Of a DNA stretch of 64,000 nucleotides, positions 8,265 through 16,629 are shown piece by piece. The translations under genes and the position numbers were made by a program. Origin of the DNA: Nocardia thailandica NBRC 100428 (GTDB lineage: Bacteria > Actinomycetota > Actinomycetes > Mycobacteriales > Mycobacteriaceae); assembly GCF_000308795.1 (NCBI RefSeq), contig NZ_BAGK01000071.1:62001-126000 (forward strand), given 5' to 3'. The notes below the pieces were generated by a model. That model saw only the letters and a program-made list of their open reading frames with translations, searched no databases and was not told the origin of the DNA. Numbering within the stretch: the first letter of the stretch is position 1; every line of letters begins with the position of its first letter.

Positions 8265-8846
8265 TTACTGCAGTGCGACCCGCGCGCCGCCGGAGAACGC
8301 CGAGTCGTGGAACTCGACCGCGGCAGCTGCCGTGCCTTTCGGCACGTCGAAGACAAGCGTGATCGACAGCTTGTTGCCCGGATTGATCTCGGCGATGAGA
8401 TGGTCGTTCACATTGAGTTCCGCGCTGGTGTCGTTGGCGAACTCGCGGCCCTGCCCGTCGATCAGCTTCTGGTTGTCGCCGAAGTAGTGCTGCGCCCGGT
8501 TGCCCACATTGGTGACCTCGATGTGCACCTGGACGTACTCGCCCTGTGCCCGTTTCTCCAGGAACTTATTCGTGCCAACCACGTCCACCGGCGCCTCGAC
8601 CCCGGTGACGACGAACGCGAACTTGCCGTCGCGCACTTCGGACCCGGCGGGTGCCGCGGTCGTGCGCTTCTCCTCGGCCTTGGCGACCTCGTCGGCCGCT
8701 CCGCCGATCAGTGCTACGCACCCGCCGAACATCAACAGGATCACCGCGAGCACCGCGCCGAGCGCCCACGGCCACACCTTCTTCCGGCGCGGCGGGTAGG
8801 GCATCTGCGGATGGCGCAGTGCGGGGTACTGGGGGTTGGTCATCAT
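8265..8846 (-). CDS. DUF4352-domain membrane-anchored protein
   Basis: A protein of about 193 residues with a short cytoplasmic Pro/Arg-rich N-terminus (MMTNPQYPALRHPQMPYPPR), a single membrane segment (VWPWALGAVLAVILLMFGG), a charged linker (ADEVAKAEEKRTT) and an exported DUF4352 (telokin-like immunoglobulin-fold) domain of about 130 residues. The domain includes EYVQVHIEVTNVGN and LSITLVFDVPKGT. Such proteins are common cell-surface proteins of actinomycetes with unknown ligands. ATG codons at 8844-8846 and 8841-8843 are both possible; a GAGGAG site lies just upstream. It is the intact paralogue of the broken gene downstream, from which it probably arose by tandem duplication or the reverse. 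It may be co-transcribed with the exonuclease gene 47 bp upstream. Confidence 0.8.
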   Translation of the reverse strand: MMTNPQYPALRHPQMPYPPRRKKVWPWALGAVLAVILLMFGGCVALIGGAADEVAKAEEKRTTAAPAGSEVRDGKFAFVVTGVEAPVDVVGTNKFLEKRAQGEYVQVHIEVTNVGNRAQHYFGDNQKLIDGQGREFANDTSAELNVNDHLIAEINPGNKLSITLVFDVPKGTAAAAVEFHDSAFSGGARVALQ

Positions 8847-8893
8847 TGCTCCTCGAGAAAAGAAGGGAAAGTCGGTTCGTGGTCGAGTGCGGC

Positions 8894-9472
8894 TCAGCCG
8901 CGCACGCCACCCAGCAGGTTGAGCGGCCTGCCATTCACCCGGGCGAGGTCCTCGACGGTGCCCACCCGGGCTAGCCGGGCCAGCGCGACGGTCACCTCCG
9001 CGGCGGCCGCCGCGTCCGCGCCGGCTTCGTGGTGGCGGTCCAGCCGCACGCCCAGTGCCGCGGCGACGGTGCCGAGCTTGTAGTCGGTCAGCACCAACTG
9101 CCGTTTGGCCCAGCCCAGCGAGCACCCATACGTCCAGCGGGGGAGCGGTACGCCGCTGAACTCGCAGGCGCGGGTCAGGTTGTTCATGTCGAACGACGCG
9201 TTGTGCGCGACCACCGGCAGGTCGCCCACCAGCGCCCGGATCTCGAGCAGCCGTTGCGCGAAGGTCGGTTCGCCGACCACCACGGCGGGGGTGATGCGGT
9301 GGATCCGGACGTTGAACGGGGCGAAACTCCCTACCGCGGCGGGTGGCCTGCACAGGAGGGACGCTGTCTGCACGAGCACCGCGTTCCGAACGATCGCGAT
9401 CCCGACCGAGCAGATGCTGCCGCGCGCCGGATTCGCCGTTTCGACATCGAAGGCCGCGAACGAGAGCGTCAT
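8894..9472 (-). CDS. DnaQ-like DEDDh 3'-5' exonuclease
   Basis: A 192-residue single-domain exonuclease of the DnaQ/epsilon superfamily, which removes nucleotides from 3' ends with two metal ions. The motifs are clear: Exo I as AAFDVETAN (residues 6-14, Asp and Glu), Exo II as VAHNASFDMNNL (Asp near residue 95), and Exo III as HHEAGADAAAAAEV (His and Asp of the DEDDh type). Length and layout match stand-alone epsilon-like exonucleases found widely in actinomycetes, rather than the polymerase subunit itself. The last 20 residues extend past the core. The ATG at 9470-9472 is supported by the motif I spacing. Its role could be DNA repair, RNA turnover or defence; context does not decide. Confidence 0.88.
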   Translation of the reverse strand: MTLSFAAFDVETANPARGSICSVGIAIVRNAVLVQTASLLCRPPAAVGSFAPFNVRIHRITPAVVVGEPTFAQRLLEIRALVGDLPVVAHNASFDMNNLTRACEFSGVPLPRWTYGCSLGWAKRQLVLTDYKLGTVAAALGVRLDRHHEAGADAAAAAEVTVALARLARVGTVEDLARVNGRPLNLLGGVRG

Positions 9473-9709
9473 CGCATCGCCCCCGGCGCGTCCAGGGCAA
9501 CCGGATACCGGCTCGACATCGCGGAGCGCCGCGAGAACATCGGCGGCGCTTCCGCTTTCGAGGAGCGATCGGCACTCTGTTCGTGTGTGGCGAGCCCCGT
9601 CGGGGGTGGCGTGCGGATCATGGAAGTCTCCAAGTCGTGTCGGGATCCGGTGGCGGGCATGGGGTATCGCGCCGTGACAGGGCTCTGTTCGGCGAAGGTT
9701 CGGGGTGGC

Positions 9710-10195
9710 TCAGTGCGAGCGGCGCATGATGCGCCGAACGAAGGCGCGCACCCGTGCCCGGATCGACCGATCCGGCGATGCGGCAGGCGCGGTGACGCGA
9801 ACGCCCCGTCGCCGGGCGACCTCGGCCGGTGTCGGCACGGGCCCGGTTCGCGGCGGCACGTCGAGCCGGATCGGCGCGCGCGCCGGGGTGCTGCGCCGTT
9901 CGGGCACCGCCTGCGACGCGCGGTACTGCTCGAGCGTCGAGCTCGTCAGATGCCAGCCGTGGCAGGCCGGGCACAGGTAGCTGCGCTTCTCCCGGCGCCG
10001 CGGCCCCCGCCCGACGAGTCCCGTCAGGACGAGTTCGGCGTCGGAGCGGGTGAAGTAGCGGCGTTTGCCGTAGAAGCATCGCGTCGCCGGAATCGGGATC
10101 TGCCGGGTACGCAGGTCGGCACCGTGGCGGAGGGACAGCGACCGTGGCCCGCCGGCACGGCGCCGACGGTGGCGGAGGTGTCGGTGGGTGGACAT
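9710..10195 (-). CDS. Basic protein with a putative zinc-ribbon, 161 residues
   Basis: A very basic protein starting at ATG 10193-10195, preceded by a good ribosome site (GGAAGGAGAG). After an Arg/His-rich N-terminus, the segment CFYGKRRYFTRSDAELVLTG followed by YLCPACHGWHLTS (about residues 40-88) has the look of a small Cys/His zinc site in a treble-clef or ribbon, with a tail rich in Arg and Pro. Similar short proteins occur in actinomycete genomes without assigned function; nucleic-acid binding is suggested by charge and by the probable zinc site but is not shown. It is divergent from the methylase gene at 10502. The 306-bp region between them holds two copies of the shared 16-bp motif and a perfect palindrome, so the gene may belong to the proposed regulon. 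Confidence 0.65.
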   Translation of the reverse strand: MSTHRHLRHRRRRAGGPRSLSLRHGADLRTRQIPIPATRCFYGKRRYFTRSDAELVLTGLVGRGPRRREKRSYLCPACHGWHLTSSTLEQYRASQAVPERRSTPARAPIRLDVPPRTGPVPTPAEVARRRGVRVTAPAASPDRSIRARVRAFVRRIMRRSH

Positions 10196-10364
10196 GCGCT
10201 CTCCTTCCGGGTGGGTGAAGACACGACGGACCGCGACCGAACACGGCCGGATGTCGATGCAGATCTGTTGGGGGCGCACTCTTTCGGTTCCCGCGGTGCT
10301 GGTGGGAGCGGCTGCCCTCGCGATGACATGAAGCTAACATCACCGATGTCCAAGCGTCAAGCAA

Positions 10365-10380
10365 TTGACATTGTTTTCAC
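10365..10380 (+). promoter_or_regulatory. Shared 16-bp motif, copy A
   Basis: Reads TTGACATTGTTTTCAC and points toward the methylase gene 121 bp downstream. It begins with a consensus -35 hexamer, but no clear -10 hexamer follows at 16-18 bp, so it may be an operator rather than a simple promoter. It is one of five copies of the motif found in four intergenic regions of this window. Confidence 0.5.
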
Positions 10381-10421
10381 TCGCACGGTGGGAGGTTTCG
10401 GCCCGTGAACAGCGGGAATGT

Positions 10422-10437
10422 ATGAAAACATCGTCAA
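10422..10437 (-). promoter_or_regulatory. Shared 16-bp motif, copy B (one mismatch in TTGACA)
   Basis: On the minus strand it reads TTGACGATGTTTTCAT, facing the zinc-ribbon gene. It overlaps the left arm of the palindrome at 10432-10447. With copy A it makes this the only intergenic region holding two copies, one facing each flanking gene. Confidence 0.45.
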
Positions 10438-10447
10438 CTAGTTGACG
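10432..10447. promoter_or_regulatory. Perfect 16-bp palindrome, candidate operator
   Basis: CGTCAACTAGTTGACG equals its own reverse complement. It ends 54 bp before the methylase start and is followed at once by TGTTACCTT, which could serve as an extended -10 (TGnTACCTT). A dimeric repressor sitting here would cover the spacer of such a promoter. TGTTACCTT recurs at 32591, before the other + strand motif site. Confidence 0.5.
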
Positions 10448-10501
10448 TGTTACCTTTGCGTTGACGACCCCACCGGAAGGTGGCCGGTCGAGAGGAGGCT
10501 C

Positions 10502-12448
10502 ATGTCGGACTCAGTGCCCACGGTCGCCGCGGCGGAGATCGCCCGGCTGGCCGGCGTCACGCGCGCGACGGTCAGCAACTGGCGCCGCAGGCATCCCGAC
10601 TTTCCCGCCCCCGTGACCGGCGGCACCGAATCGCGGCCCCTGTTCGACCTCGGCGAAGTCCGGGACTGGCTGCGCGGTCACGGCGTCCAGGCTGCCGACT
10701 CGCCGGTCCAGCGACTGCGCGCCGTGCTCCGGTCCGACGTCGATCCCGCGACAGTCCCGGCCCTGATGGAACTCGCCGGTGGCCCCGAGATCCCCTCCGA
10801 CACCGCCGTTCACTCGGCCATCGGTGCCGCGGTCGCCGCGACCGGCCTGAAAGCGACCCTCGACGTCCTGGCCGAACGCGGTTTCGACGCCGTGCCGAGC
10901 ACCGGCATCTACCCCACCGAACCGCCCGTCGCCGCGCTGATGGCCGACCTCCTCGCCGCCGCGTCCGCCCCGAAACCACGGACCGTTCTCGATCCCGCCT
11001 GCGGCAGCGGCACTCTGCTCACCGAGGCCGCCCGTGTCGGCGCCACCACGCTGGCCGGACAGGACGTCCTACCCGTGCAGGCCGCCCGCACCGGCACCTT
11101 GCTCACCACCGAACTACCGGCCGCGACGGTGGACATACGCACCGGTGACAGCCTGCTCGCCGACGCCTTCCCCGGCCAACACTTCGACGCGGTCCTGTCC
11201 AATCCTCCCTACGCGCAACGTGACTGGGGCGCCGACCGCCTCGCCCTCGATCTGCGCTGGGAGTACTCGGTGCCCCCGCGTGGTGAATCGGAACTGGCGT
11301 GGGTCCAGCACGCCCTGGCGCATCTGAACCCTGGCGGTACCGCGGTGCTGTTGTTGCCACCCGCCGTCGCGTCCCGCACCTCCGGCCGTCGCATCCGCAT
11401 GGAACTCCTGCGCGCCGGCGCCCTCCGCGCCGTCATCGCACTACCACCGGGAGCCTCGACCCCCCGGCAGATCGGCCTGCAGATCTGGGTCCTGCACAGG
11501 CCCGACCAGTCGAGCACCTCCGAACACATCCTGTTCACCGACAGCACCCGGCTCACCGAATCGCTGGGCGTGCCCTCGGATTGGCCGGTGCTCGCCGAAC
11601 GCGTCACCGACGCCTGGCGGGCGTTCGATCACGGTGACATCGAGGCCGCCACACTCGCCGGCTTCACCGCGGTCGTGCGGGTGATGGACGTCCTCGACGA
11701 CGACATCGACCTCACCCCGGCACGCCGGGTTCGTGCCGCCGTCGACCCCGACAGCGTCGCCTCCTCCGCGCACGCCGCCATCGAGCTCCTGGGTGGTCAC
11801 CTGGCCGAACTGCGGGACGTCGCGGCGACGGTGGAACAGTGGTCGCCGGGCAACAACACCCCGTTACGCACCGCCACCGTCGGCGATCTGGAGCGCGGTG
11901 GCGCGGTTCGCCTCGTTCCGCTGACCCCGATGGAACCCGGCCCGGACGCTGCCCAGCGCCCCGTACTCTCCGGTCGTGATCTGCTCTCCGGCCGCGGCCC
12001 CTCCGGGCTCACCGCCCCCGGTGTGCCCACCTCGGCGGAATCCATCCAGGAAGGCGACGTCCTGGTCTCCCGTTTCCGCGACGACCACGGTGCCGCTCCC
12101 GGCGCCCGGGTAGCCGAGGGCCCCGACATCGGCGCCGCCGTCGGCGCGGGCGTGATCGTCTTCCGCACGGACCCCACCCGCATGGACCCGTGGTTCTTCG
12201 CCGGCTTCATCGGCAGCCCCGACAACTCCGCCGCCATGTTCGGCTCCACCACGATCCGCATCGACCCCACCCGCCTGCGCATCCCCATTCTGAAGTACGA
12301 GCAGCAGAAGCCCTACGCGAGCGCCTTCCGCCGCCTCCACCTTCTGCGCGTAGCCGCGGCCCGCACCGCCGAAGCGGCTCAGCAGGCCGCCGAACTGATC
12401 GGCACCGGGCTCACCGCAGGGGCGATCGAACCACCCGTCGACCGGTAG
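10502..12448 (+). CDS. N6-adenine DNA methylase with N-terminal HTH and fused recognition half
   Basis: A 648-residue HsdM-type methylase starting at ATG 10502 behind a strong site (GAGGAGG). Domains in order: an N-terminal helix-turn-helix resembling MerR/AlpA (AAEIARLAGVTRATVSNWRR, about residues 9-28); a methylase core with motif I DPACGSGT near 165 (AdoMet binding) and NPPY near 234 (catalytic, N6-adenine); and, from about 430, a segment like one half of a type I specificity subunit, ending in a helix that resembles the conserved coiled coil (YEQQKPYASAFRRL onward). No HsdR-type endonuclease is adjacent, so it is either an orphan methylase or works with a distant partner. A half specificity subunit with a similar ending occurs alone at 45084. 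The HTH could allow autoregulation through the palindrome upstream; this is inference. Confidence 0.85.
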   Translation: MSDSVPTVAAAEIARLAGVTRATVSNWRRRHPDFPAPVTGGTESRPLFDLGEVRDWLRGHGVQAADSPVQRLRAVLRSDVDPATVPALMELAGGPEIPSDTAVHSAIGAAVAATGLKATLDVLAERGFDAVPSTGIYPTEPPVAALMADLLAAASAPKPRTVLDPACGSGTLLTEAARVGATTLAGQDVLPVQAARTGTLLTTELPAATVDIRTGDSLLADAFPGQHFDAVLSNPPYAQRDWGADRLALDLRWEYSVPPRGESELAWVQHALAHLNPGGTAVLLLPPAVASRTSGRRIRMELLRAGALRAVIALPPGASTPRQIGLQIWVLHRPDQSSTSEHILFTDSTRLTESLGVPSDWPVLAERVTDAWRAFDHGDIEAATLAGFTAVVRVMDVLDDDIDLTPARRVRAAVDPDSVASSAHAAIELLGGHLAELRDVAATVEQWSPGNNTPLRTATVGDLERGGAVRLVPLTPMEPGPDAAQRPVLSGRDLLSGRGPSGLTAPGVPTSAESIQEGDVLVSRFRDDHGAAPGARVAEGPDIGAAVGAGVIVFRTDPTRMDPWFFAGFIGSPDNSAAMFGSTTIRIDPTRLRIPILKYEQQKPYASAFRRLHLLRVAAARTAEAAQQAAELIGTGLTAGAIEPPVDR

Positions 12449-12454
12449 CCGCCC

Positions 12455-13688
12455 TCATCTGCTCGCCAGAACGAACCGCTTCCCCGGATCCACCATTTTG
12501 CGCACCGTGGCCCCCTTCGCGTACTCACCCAGCGCCGTCATGTTCCAGCCGTGCGGCGCCCGGGTGAGCATGCACAGGAACACCCCGGTGGTCGGTTCGC
12601 CCTGGACAACTCGAACCGCACCAGTTCCGCGCCGCCGACGTCGTCGACGAGCCGGCAGTAGGCCCGGCCGACCTGGTTGAACTTGTGCCCGGCGAACGAG
12701 TTCACGGTGAACACCAGCGCGTGGACCTCGCCGGGCAGCGCGGGCAGATCGACACTGATCACCTCGTCGTCACCCTCGCCGTGGCCGGTCAGGTTGTCCC
12801 CGGAATGCCGGACCGCCCCACCGAACGCCTGCTGCCGCATGAACCAGACATTGATCAGCTTCTTGCCCCGCGCGTCATAAGCGATCACCGACGCGTCCAA
12901 ATCGATGTTGTGACCGTGAACGGCGGGATCCCAGCCGAGCCCCATCCGCACCCGGCTCAGCGGCGGCGCGTCCCGTGTGGTGAGCGAGACGGTTTGCTTC
13001 TTGCGCAACACCACCCGGCCTTTGCTCAGGTCGATGGTCGGGGTCCCGAACCGAGCCGGTTGTTCCGTCGGGTGGGCGGGGTGATCGGGTGCGCCGTGCC
13101 GGGCGGAGGCGTCCGGCGTGGACGATGTGTCCGTCGGCGCCGCGAGCGGATCGGCCTGGAAACCCTCGACCGCGCCATCGGCCGAGCGGCCCTCCGGATC
13201 GTCGTCCACCGAGATACCGAAATCGGTGGCGATACCGGCCAGTCCCTGCACATACCCCTGCCCGACCGCCCGCACCTTCCACGCCCCCCGCCGCCGATAC
13301 AGCTCACAGGCGATCAACGCGGTCTCCGTCCCGAGCCCGTGGGCACGAAGACGGCCAGACTCTCCCCGGTACCGGCGGCATTGACCACGATCCGGAACGG
13401 CCCCACCAGCCCCCAGTTCGCAGGCCCGGACCCATCGAGGCTGACCGTCACCACGACCTTCTCGATCTCCGCGGGCACCGCCCCGGTGACCACGCGGATC
13501 GCATCCGGCGGCCGCACCTCCACCCCCGGCGCGACCGGCTGGTTGTAGAACACGAAATCGCTGTCGGAACGCACTTTTCCCGCCGCGGTCACCAGCACCG
13601 CGGCGATGTCCGCAGCCACCGGCGCCTGCACGGCGACCAGCATTTCCCCCACCGGGATCGGCGCGTTCGGCCCCTTGCTCAACTCCAC
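12455..13688 (-). pseudogene. Tandem TerD-domain gene with two frameshifts
   Basis: Reading from GTG 13686-13688, a first TerD domain (MELSKGPNAPIPVGE, SDSDFVFYNQP) runs to FVPTG, where the frame is lost near 13337. In the next frame it resumes as LGTETALIACELYRRRGAWK, exactly where TerD proteins continue. A second TerD domain follows (IDLSKGRVVLRKKQTVSL, DLDASVIAYD, VFTVNSFAGHKF) and reaches FELSR near 12600, where a second shift is needed to read GEPTTGVFLCMLTR and the C-terminus, stopping at 12455-12457. Each shift looks like loss of one base. The intact product would be about 410 residues with two TerD domains, as in the TerD/TerE/CABP family. Loss of function is likely unless the sequence is wrong at both sites. 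Confidence 0.8.
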
Positions 13689-13885
13689 AGCTCGCCTTCC
13701 CGCGCGGTTGGACCGTTCCGGATCGATCGAACCACAGTGATCCGATGCGCGGCATCGTCCTGAGCGACCGAATGGCCCCGTCTCCGGTTCGGAGTACGCC
13801 AGTGGGGGACCGGCCGTCGCAGTTCGTCACCCCAGAGCAACTGCGTCCGCTACATTGTTGAGCCGCAATGATCTTGGAGGACGCG

Positions 13886-14900
13886 ATGGCAGAACAGCTC
13901 GATGTCGGCACTGTCGAACTCGACGTCGGCAAAGCCAAGGAGGGCATCGGGCGGACGGTCGACGGCCTCGGCAAGGCCGCGCGAACCGCGTCCACGCAGT
14001 TCGCCGGGCAGGTCGGCACCGTCCGGCAGGCTGCCCGGGGCAGAGTCGCGAAGCTGACCGCCAAACAGCCGGACCCCTACGACGTCGCCGTCGCCGACTA
14101 CAACGGCGCGTTCACCGCGATGGCGGACCGGGGCCTGTCCTTGTTGCGTCAGCGCGAACGTTCGACCGACGTGATCGAACTGGTCGAGCAGTTGGTGAAC
14201 AGCATCGCCAACACCCCGAAATCCTTCGACACCGACTTCGACGACATCGAGGTCCACCGGCAGCGGTTTCTGAACGCCGAGGACTTCGCCCCGGAACGAG
14301 CTGGAAGCCGCGCGGCTGTCGGCGGCGGGCGCCGGTGCCGGATTCGCGGCGGGCACCGCGGTCGCGGGCCTGGCGCCGTCCGCGGCGATCTGGGTCGCCA
14401 CCACCTTCGGGACAGCGTCGACCGGCACCGCGATCTCGACCCTGTCCGGGGCGACGACGAGCCAGGCCGCACTGGCGTGGCTCGGCGGCGGCGCGGTGGC
14501 CGCCGGTGGTGGCGGCACCGCGGCAGGCACGACGCTGCTGGCCCTCGCGGGCCCGATCGGCTGGACGATCGCGGGCGCGACCCTGCTCGCCTCGATCGCC
14601 CTGTTCGCGAAGAAGAAGTTCGAGAATCGGGAGGCGAAGAACGAAGCACTGTCCGCGATCAAGCGGAACACCGCGCTCGTGCGAGGCATGGACGCGCAGA
14701 TTCAGGACCTCCTTCGGCGGACGACCGCGATTCGCGAGGGACTGGTGCGCAGCTACGGCGAAGCCCTGGTGCACTTCCGCGCCGACTTCCAGGCGCTCAC
14801 CCCTGCCGAGCGGTCGACCCTGGCGGCCTTGGTGAACAACACGAAGTCGTGCGCGGCCATGCTCAGCGTGCGTGTCGAACAGGACACCGAGAGTGCCTGA
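13886..14900 (+). pseudogene. Membrane-type coiled-coil protein broken by a frameshift
   Basis: The ATG at 13886 has a good ribosome site (GGAGG at 13876-13880). The first 135 or so residues are helical and amphipathic (MAEQLDVGTVELDVGKAKEG, then RSTDVIELVEQLVNSIAN). The frame then shifts near 14290-14297 and resumes as ELEAARLSAAGAGAGFAAGT. It continues with Ala/Gly-rich hydrophobic stretches (TTLLALAGPIGWTIAGATLL) and a charged helical tail ending at 14900. No family is recognised. The overall plan is helix bundle, Gly-rich membrane hairpin, coiled coil. Its last 8 bp overlap the GTG start of the next gene, so the pair was coupled. The shift probably inactivates it, but programmed frameshifting has not been excluded. 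Confidence 0.6.
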
Positions 14901-16263
14901 CCCAGCCGACCTCGTCACCAACGCCCAGGAGCAAGCCGTCGCATCCTGGGCGAGCTACCTCAACCAGATCCGCGTGGACAATCTGCTGAACACGCTCGGC
15001 AGGCAGGACGGGCACCTGCGGGACGCACTCGCCGAAATCGATGAAGCCGTCAGAAGAATCGACGTCGAGGTGGTCGCCGCCAACCGCGGTGGCCGGCACG
15101 GCATGCACGGCTTCATCGCCGAGATCGCCGAAGTAGGGATCGGCAACGCCCGCCAGCAGGTCCTCGGCCACGAGCCGGTCCACCGCTGGATCAACGACAA
15201 CAAAGCCGCAGACCTCGTGCGCGGAAACGTCGAGATCCAGCAGAAATTCGTCGCCGCGGGCGGCCGCTTCTCCCTCGGCGCGATCACCGACCATCTCCAG
15301 AAGTATCCCGACTACGTGCGCAACGGAGGGCGATACCAGATCCCCCGCGATCACTACGACGTGATCCAGCGGCTCCGTGTCCTCACCCACGAACAGGCGA
15401 GCACCCAGCTCTCCCGCAGCGGCGACGGACCATCTCTCCGGGACTGGCAGCGAGTCCAGACCTTCTTCCAGGACGGGTCGGTCGGCTTCGAATCACTCGA
15501 AGCGTCGGCCCTCGAGTACAACGACGTACAGCGCGAGGTCTACGCCGCGACCATGGCGGCCGAACAAGACTCTCTCCGCACCACCGACCGCGCGCTGCGC
15601 GATGACGCCCACCGGGAAAGCCGCCCGACGCTGCACGAGGGAAGCACCGCCGCGCTGACAGCCGCCGGGACCGCGGCAGACACCGCGTTCGTCCTGGCCG
15701 TCGTCGCCAGGCGCCGAGAAGGCAAGCGACTCAGAGAATTCAGTAGCCAGGACTGGCTCGATATCGCAGGCACGACCGGCGCCGGATTCGGCAAAGGCGG
15801 CATTCGAGGCCTGAGCGTCTACGCACTCACGAACTTCACCGCCACCTCCGCATCCGTCGCCGGCTCGATCGTCACCACCTCCTTCGGCATCGCCGAGCAA
15901 GCGAACAAACTGCGCCGCAGCGAAATCGACGAACTCGCCTTCATCGAGAACGCCGAACTCCTCGACCTGGACGCCGCGATCCGCGCGCTGTCCTCCTTCA
16001 TCGGCCAGACGGCCATCCCCGTCCCGATCCTCGGTGTCGTCATCGGCACAACGGTCGGCACCGTGATGTACAAGGCCGTCGCCTCGTCGCTGACCAAGCG
16101 AGAAGCCGCGCTGATCGAGCGCTACCTGGCCGAACAGCGCGCGCTCGACGAACACCTCACCGCCGAATACCAGTCGCTCGTCGACAGGTTGACCGCGAGC
16201 ATGTCGGTCTATCTCGAGCTGCTCGAACGGGCCTTCTCGCCGAACAACGGTCGTCTACCCTGA
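14893..16263 (+). CDS. Uncharacterised helical membrane protein
   Basis: A 456-residue protein. GTG 14893 is preferred over GTG 14872 because AGGA lies 8 bp upstream and it overlaps the preceding stop by only 8 bp. The first 200 residues are helical and charged. Membrane-like segments appear near residues 255-275 (AALTAAGTAADTAFVLAVVA), 315-340 (SVAGSIVTTSFGIAEQ) and 380-400 (PVPILGVVIGTTVGTVMYKA). The tail is a charged coiled coil (LIERYLAEQRALDEHLTAEY). The plan mirrors the broken gene upstream, so the two probably formed a membrane complex. No enzyme motif was seen. A pore-forming or effector role is conceivable but is only a guess from layout and from neighbouring TerD and methylase genes. 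Confidence 0.65.
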   Translation: MPDPADLVTNAQEQAVASWASYLNQIRVDNLLNTLGRQDGHLRDALAEIDEAVRRIDVEVVAANRGGRHGMHGFIAEIAEVGIGNARQQVLGHEPVHRWINDNKAADLVRGNVEIQQKFVAAGGRFSLGAITDHLQKYPDYVRNGGRYQIPRDHYDVIQRLRVLTHEQASTQLSRSGDGPSLRDWQRVQTFFQDGSVGFESLEASALEYNDVQREVYAATMAAEQDSLRTTDRALRDDAHRESRPTLHEGSTAALTAAGTAADTAFVLAVVARRREGKRLREFSSQDWLDIAGTTGAGFGKGGIRGLSVYALTNFTATSASVAGSIVTTSFGIAEQANKLRRSEIDELAFIENAELLDLDAAIRALSSFIGQTAIPVPILGVVIGTTVGTVMYKAVASSLTKREAALIERYLAEQRALDEHLTAEYQSLVDRLTASMSVYLELLERAFSPNNGRLP

Positions 16264-16347
16264 CACTGCTCTCACACCTGTCCATGTGGCAGGTACGGAG
16301 CCTTACCTGCGGCCGACGCGTACGACCTGATGCGGCGAAGCTTTCGG

Positions 16348-16629
16348 CTACACGATCGCGCAGAGCAGTCCGGCCTCCACCCACAGGGTGATGAAGCCGG
16401 CCACGTTGCCCCGCGCCGCGGAGACCTCGCCCGCGACCGGCAGTTCACCGTCCGCCATCTCCGCAGCAGCCGCACCACCGGCGACCCGCAGATGTTGCTG
16501 AGTCGGTGAGCCGACTCCAGGTAGCGATGGCCGGCGTGTGATCGACTTGTGCCCTGAACTGCTGTGCACTGGGAAGTCGACGGACACCAGTTTTCGGACT
16601 ATCGCTTCCTCCGACGCCCACGTTGTCAT
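16348..16629 (-). CDS. Possible small gene at the end of the SMC operon
   Basis: A 93-residue frame whose ATG (16627-16629) overlaps the TGA of the upstream gene as ATGA, a typical sign of translational coupling. The product (MTTWASEEAIVRKLVSVDFP...) has no recognised domain. Its C-terminus, GFITLWVEAGLLCAIV, is hydrophobic. Third-position G/C bias is weaker than in the neighbours, so it could be chance. Apart from this frame, 16264-16625 holds nothing I can support; it is the convergence zone between the + strand membrane gene and the - strand operon. Confidence 0.35.
   Translation of the reverse strand: MTTWASEEAIVRKLVSVDFPVHSSSGHKSITRRPSLPGVGSPTQQHLRVAGGAAAAEMADGELPVAGEVSAARGNVAGFITLWVEAGLLCAIV

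Noticed and set aside
9469-9660. 63-codon - strand frame whose stop overlaps the exonuclease ATG
   Set aside because: The ATGA overlap is attractive, but third-position bias is poor, there is no ribosome site and no recognisable sequence.
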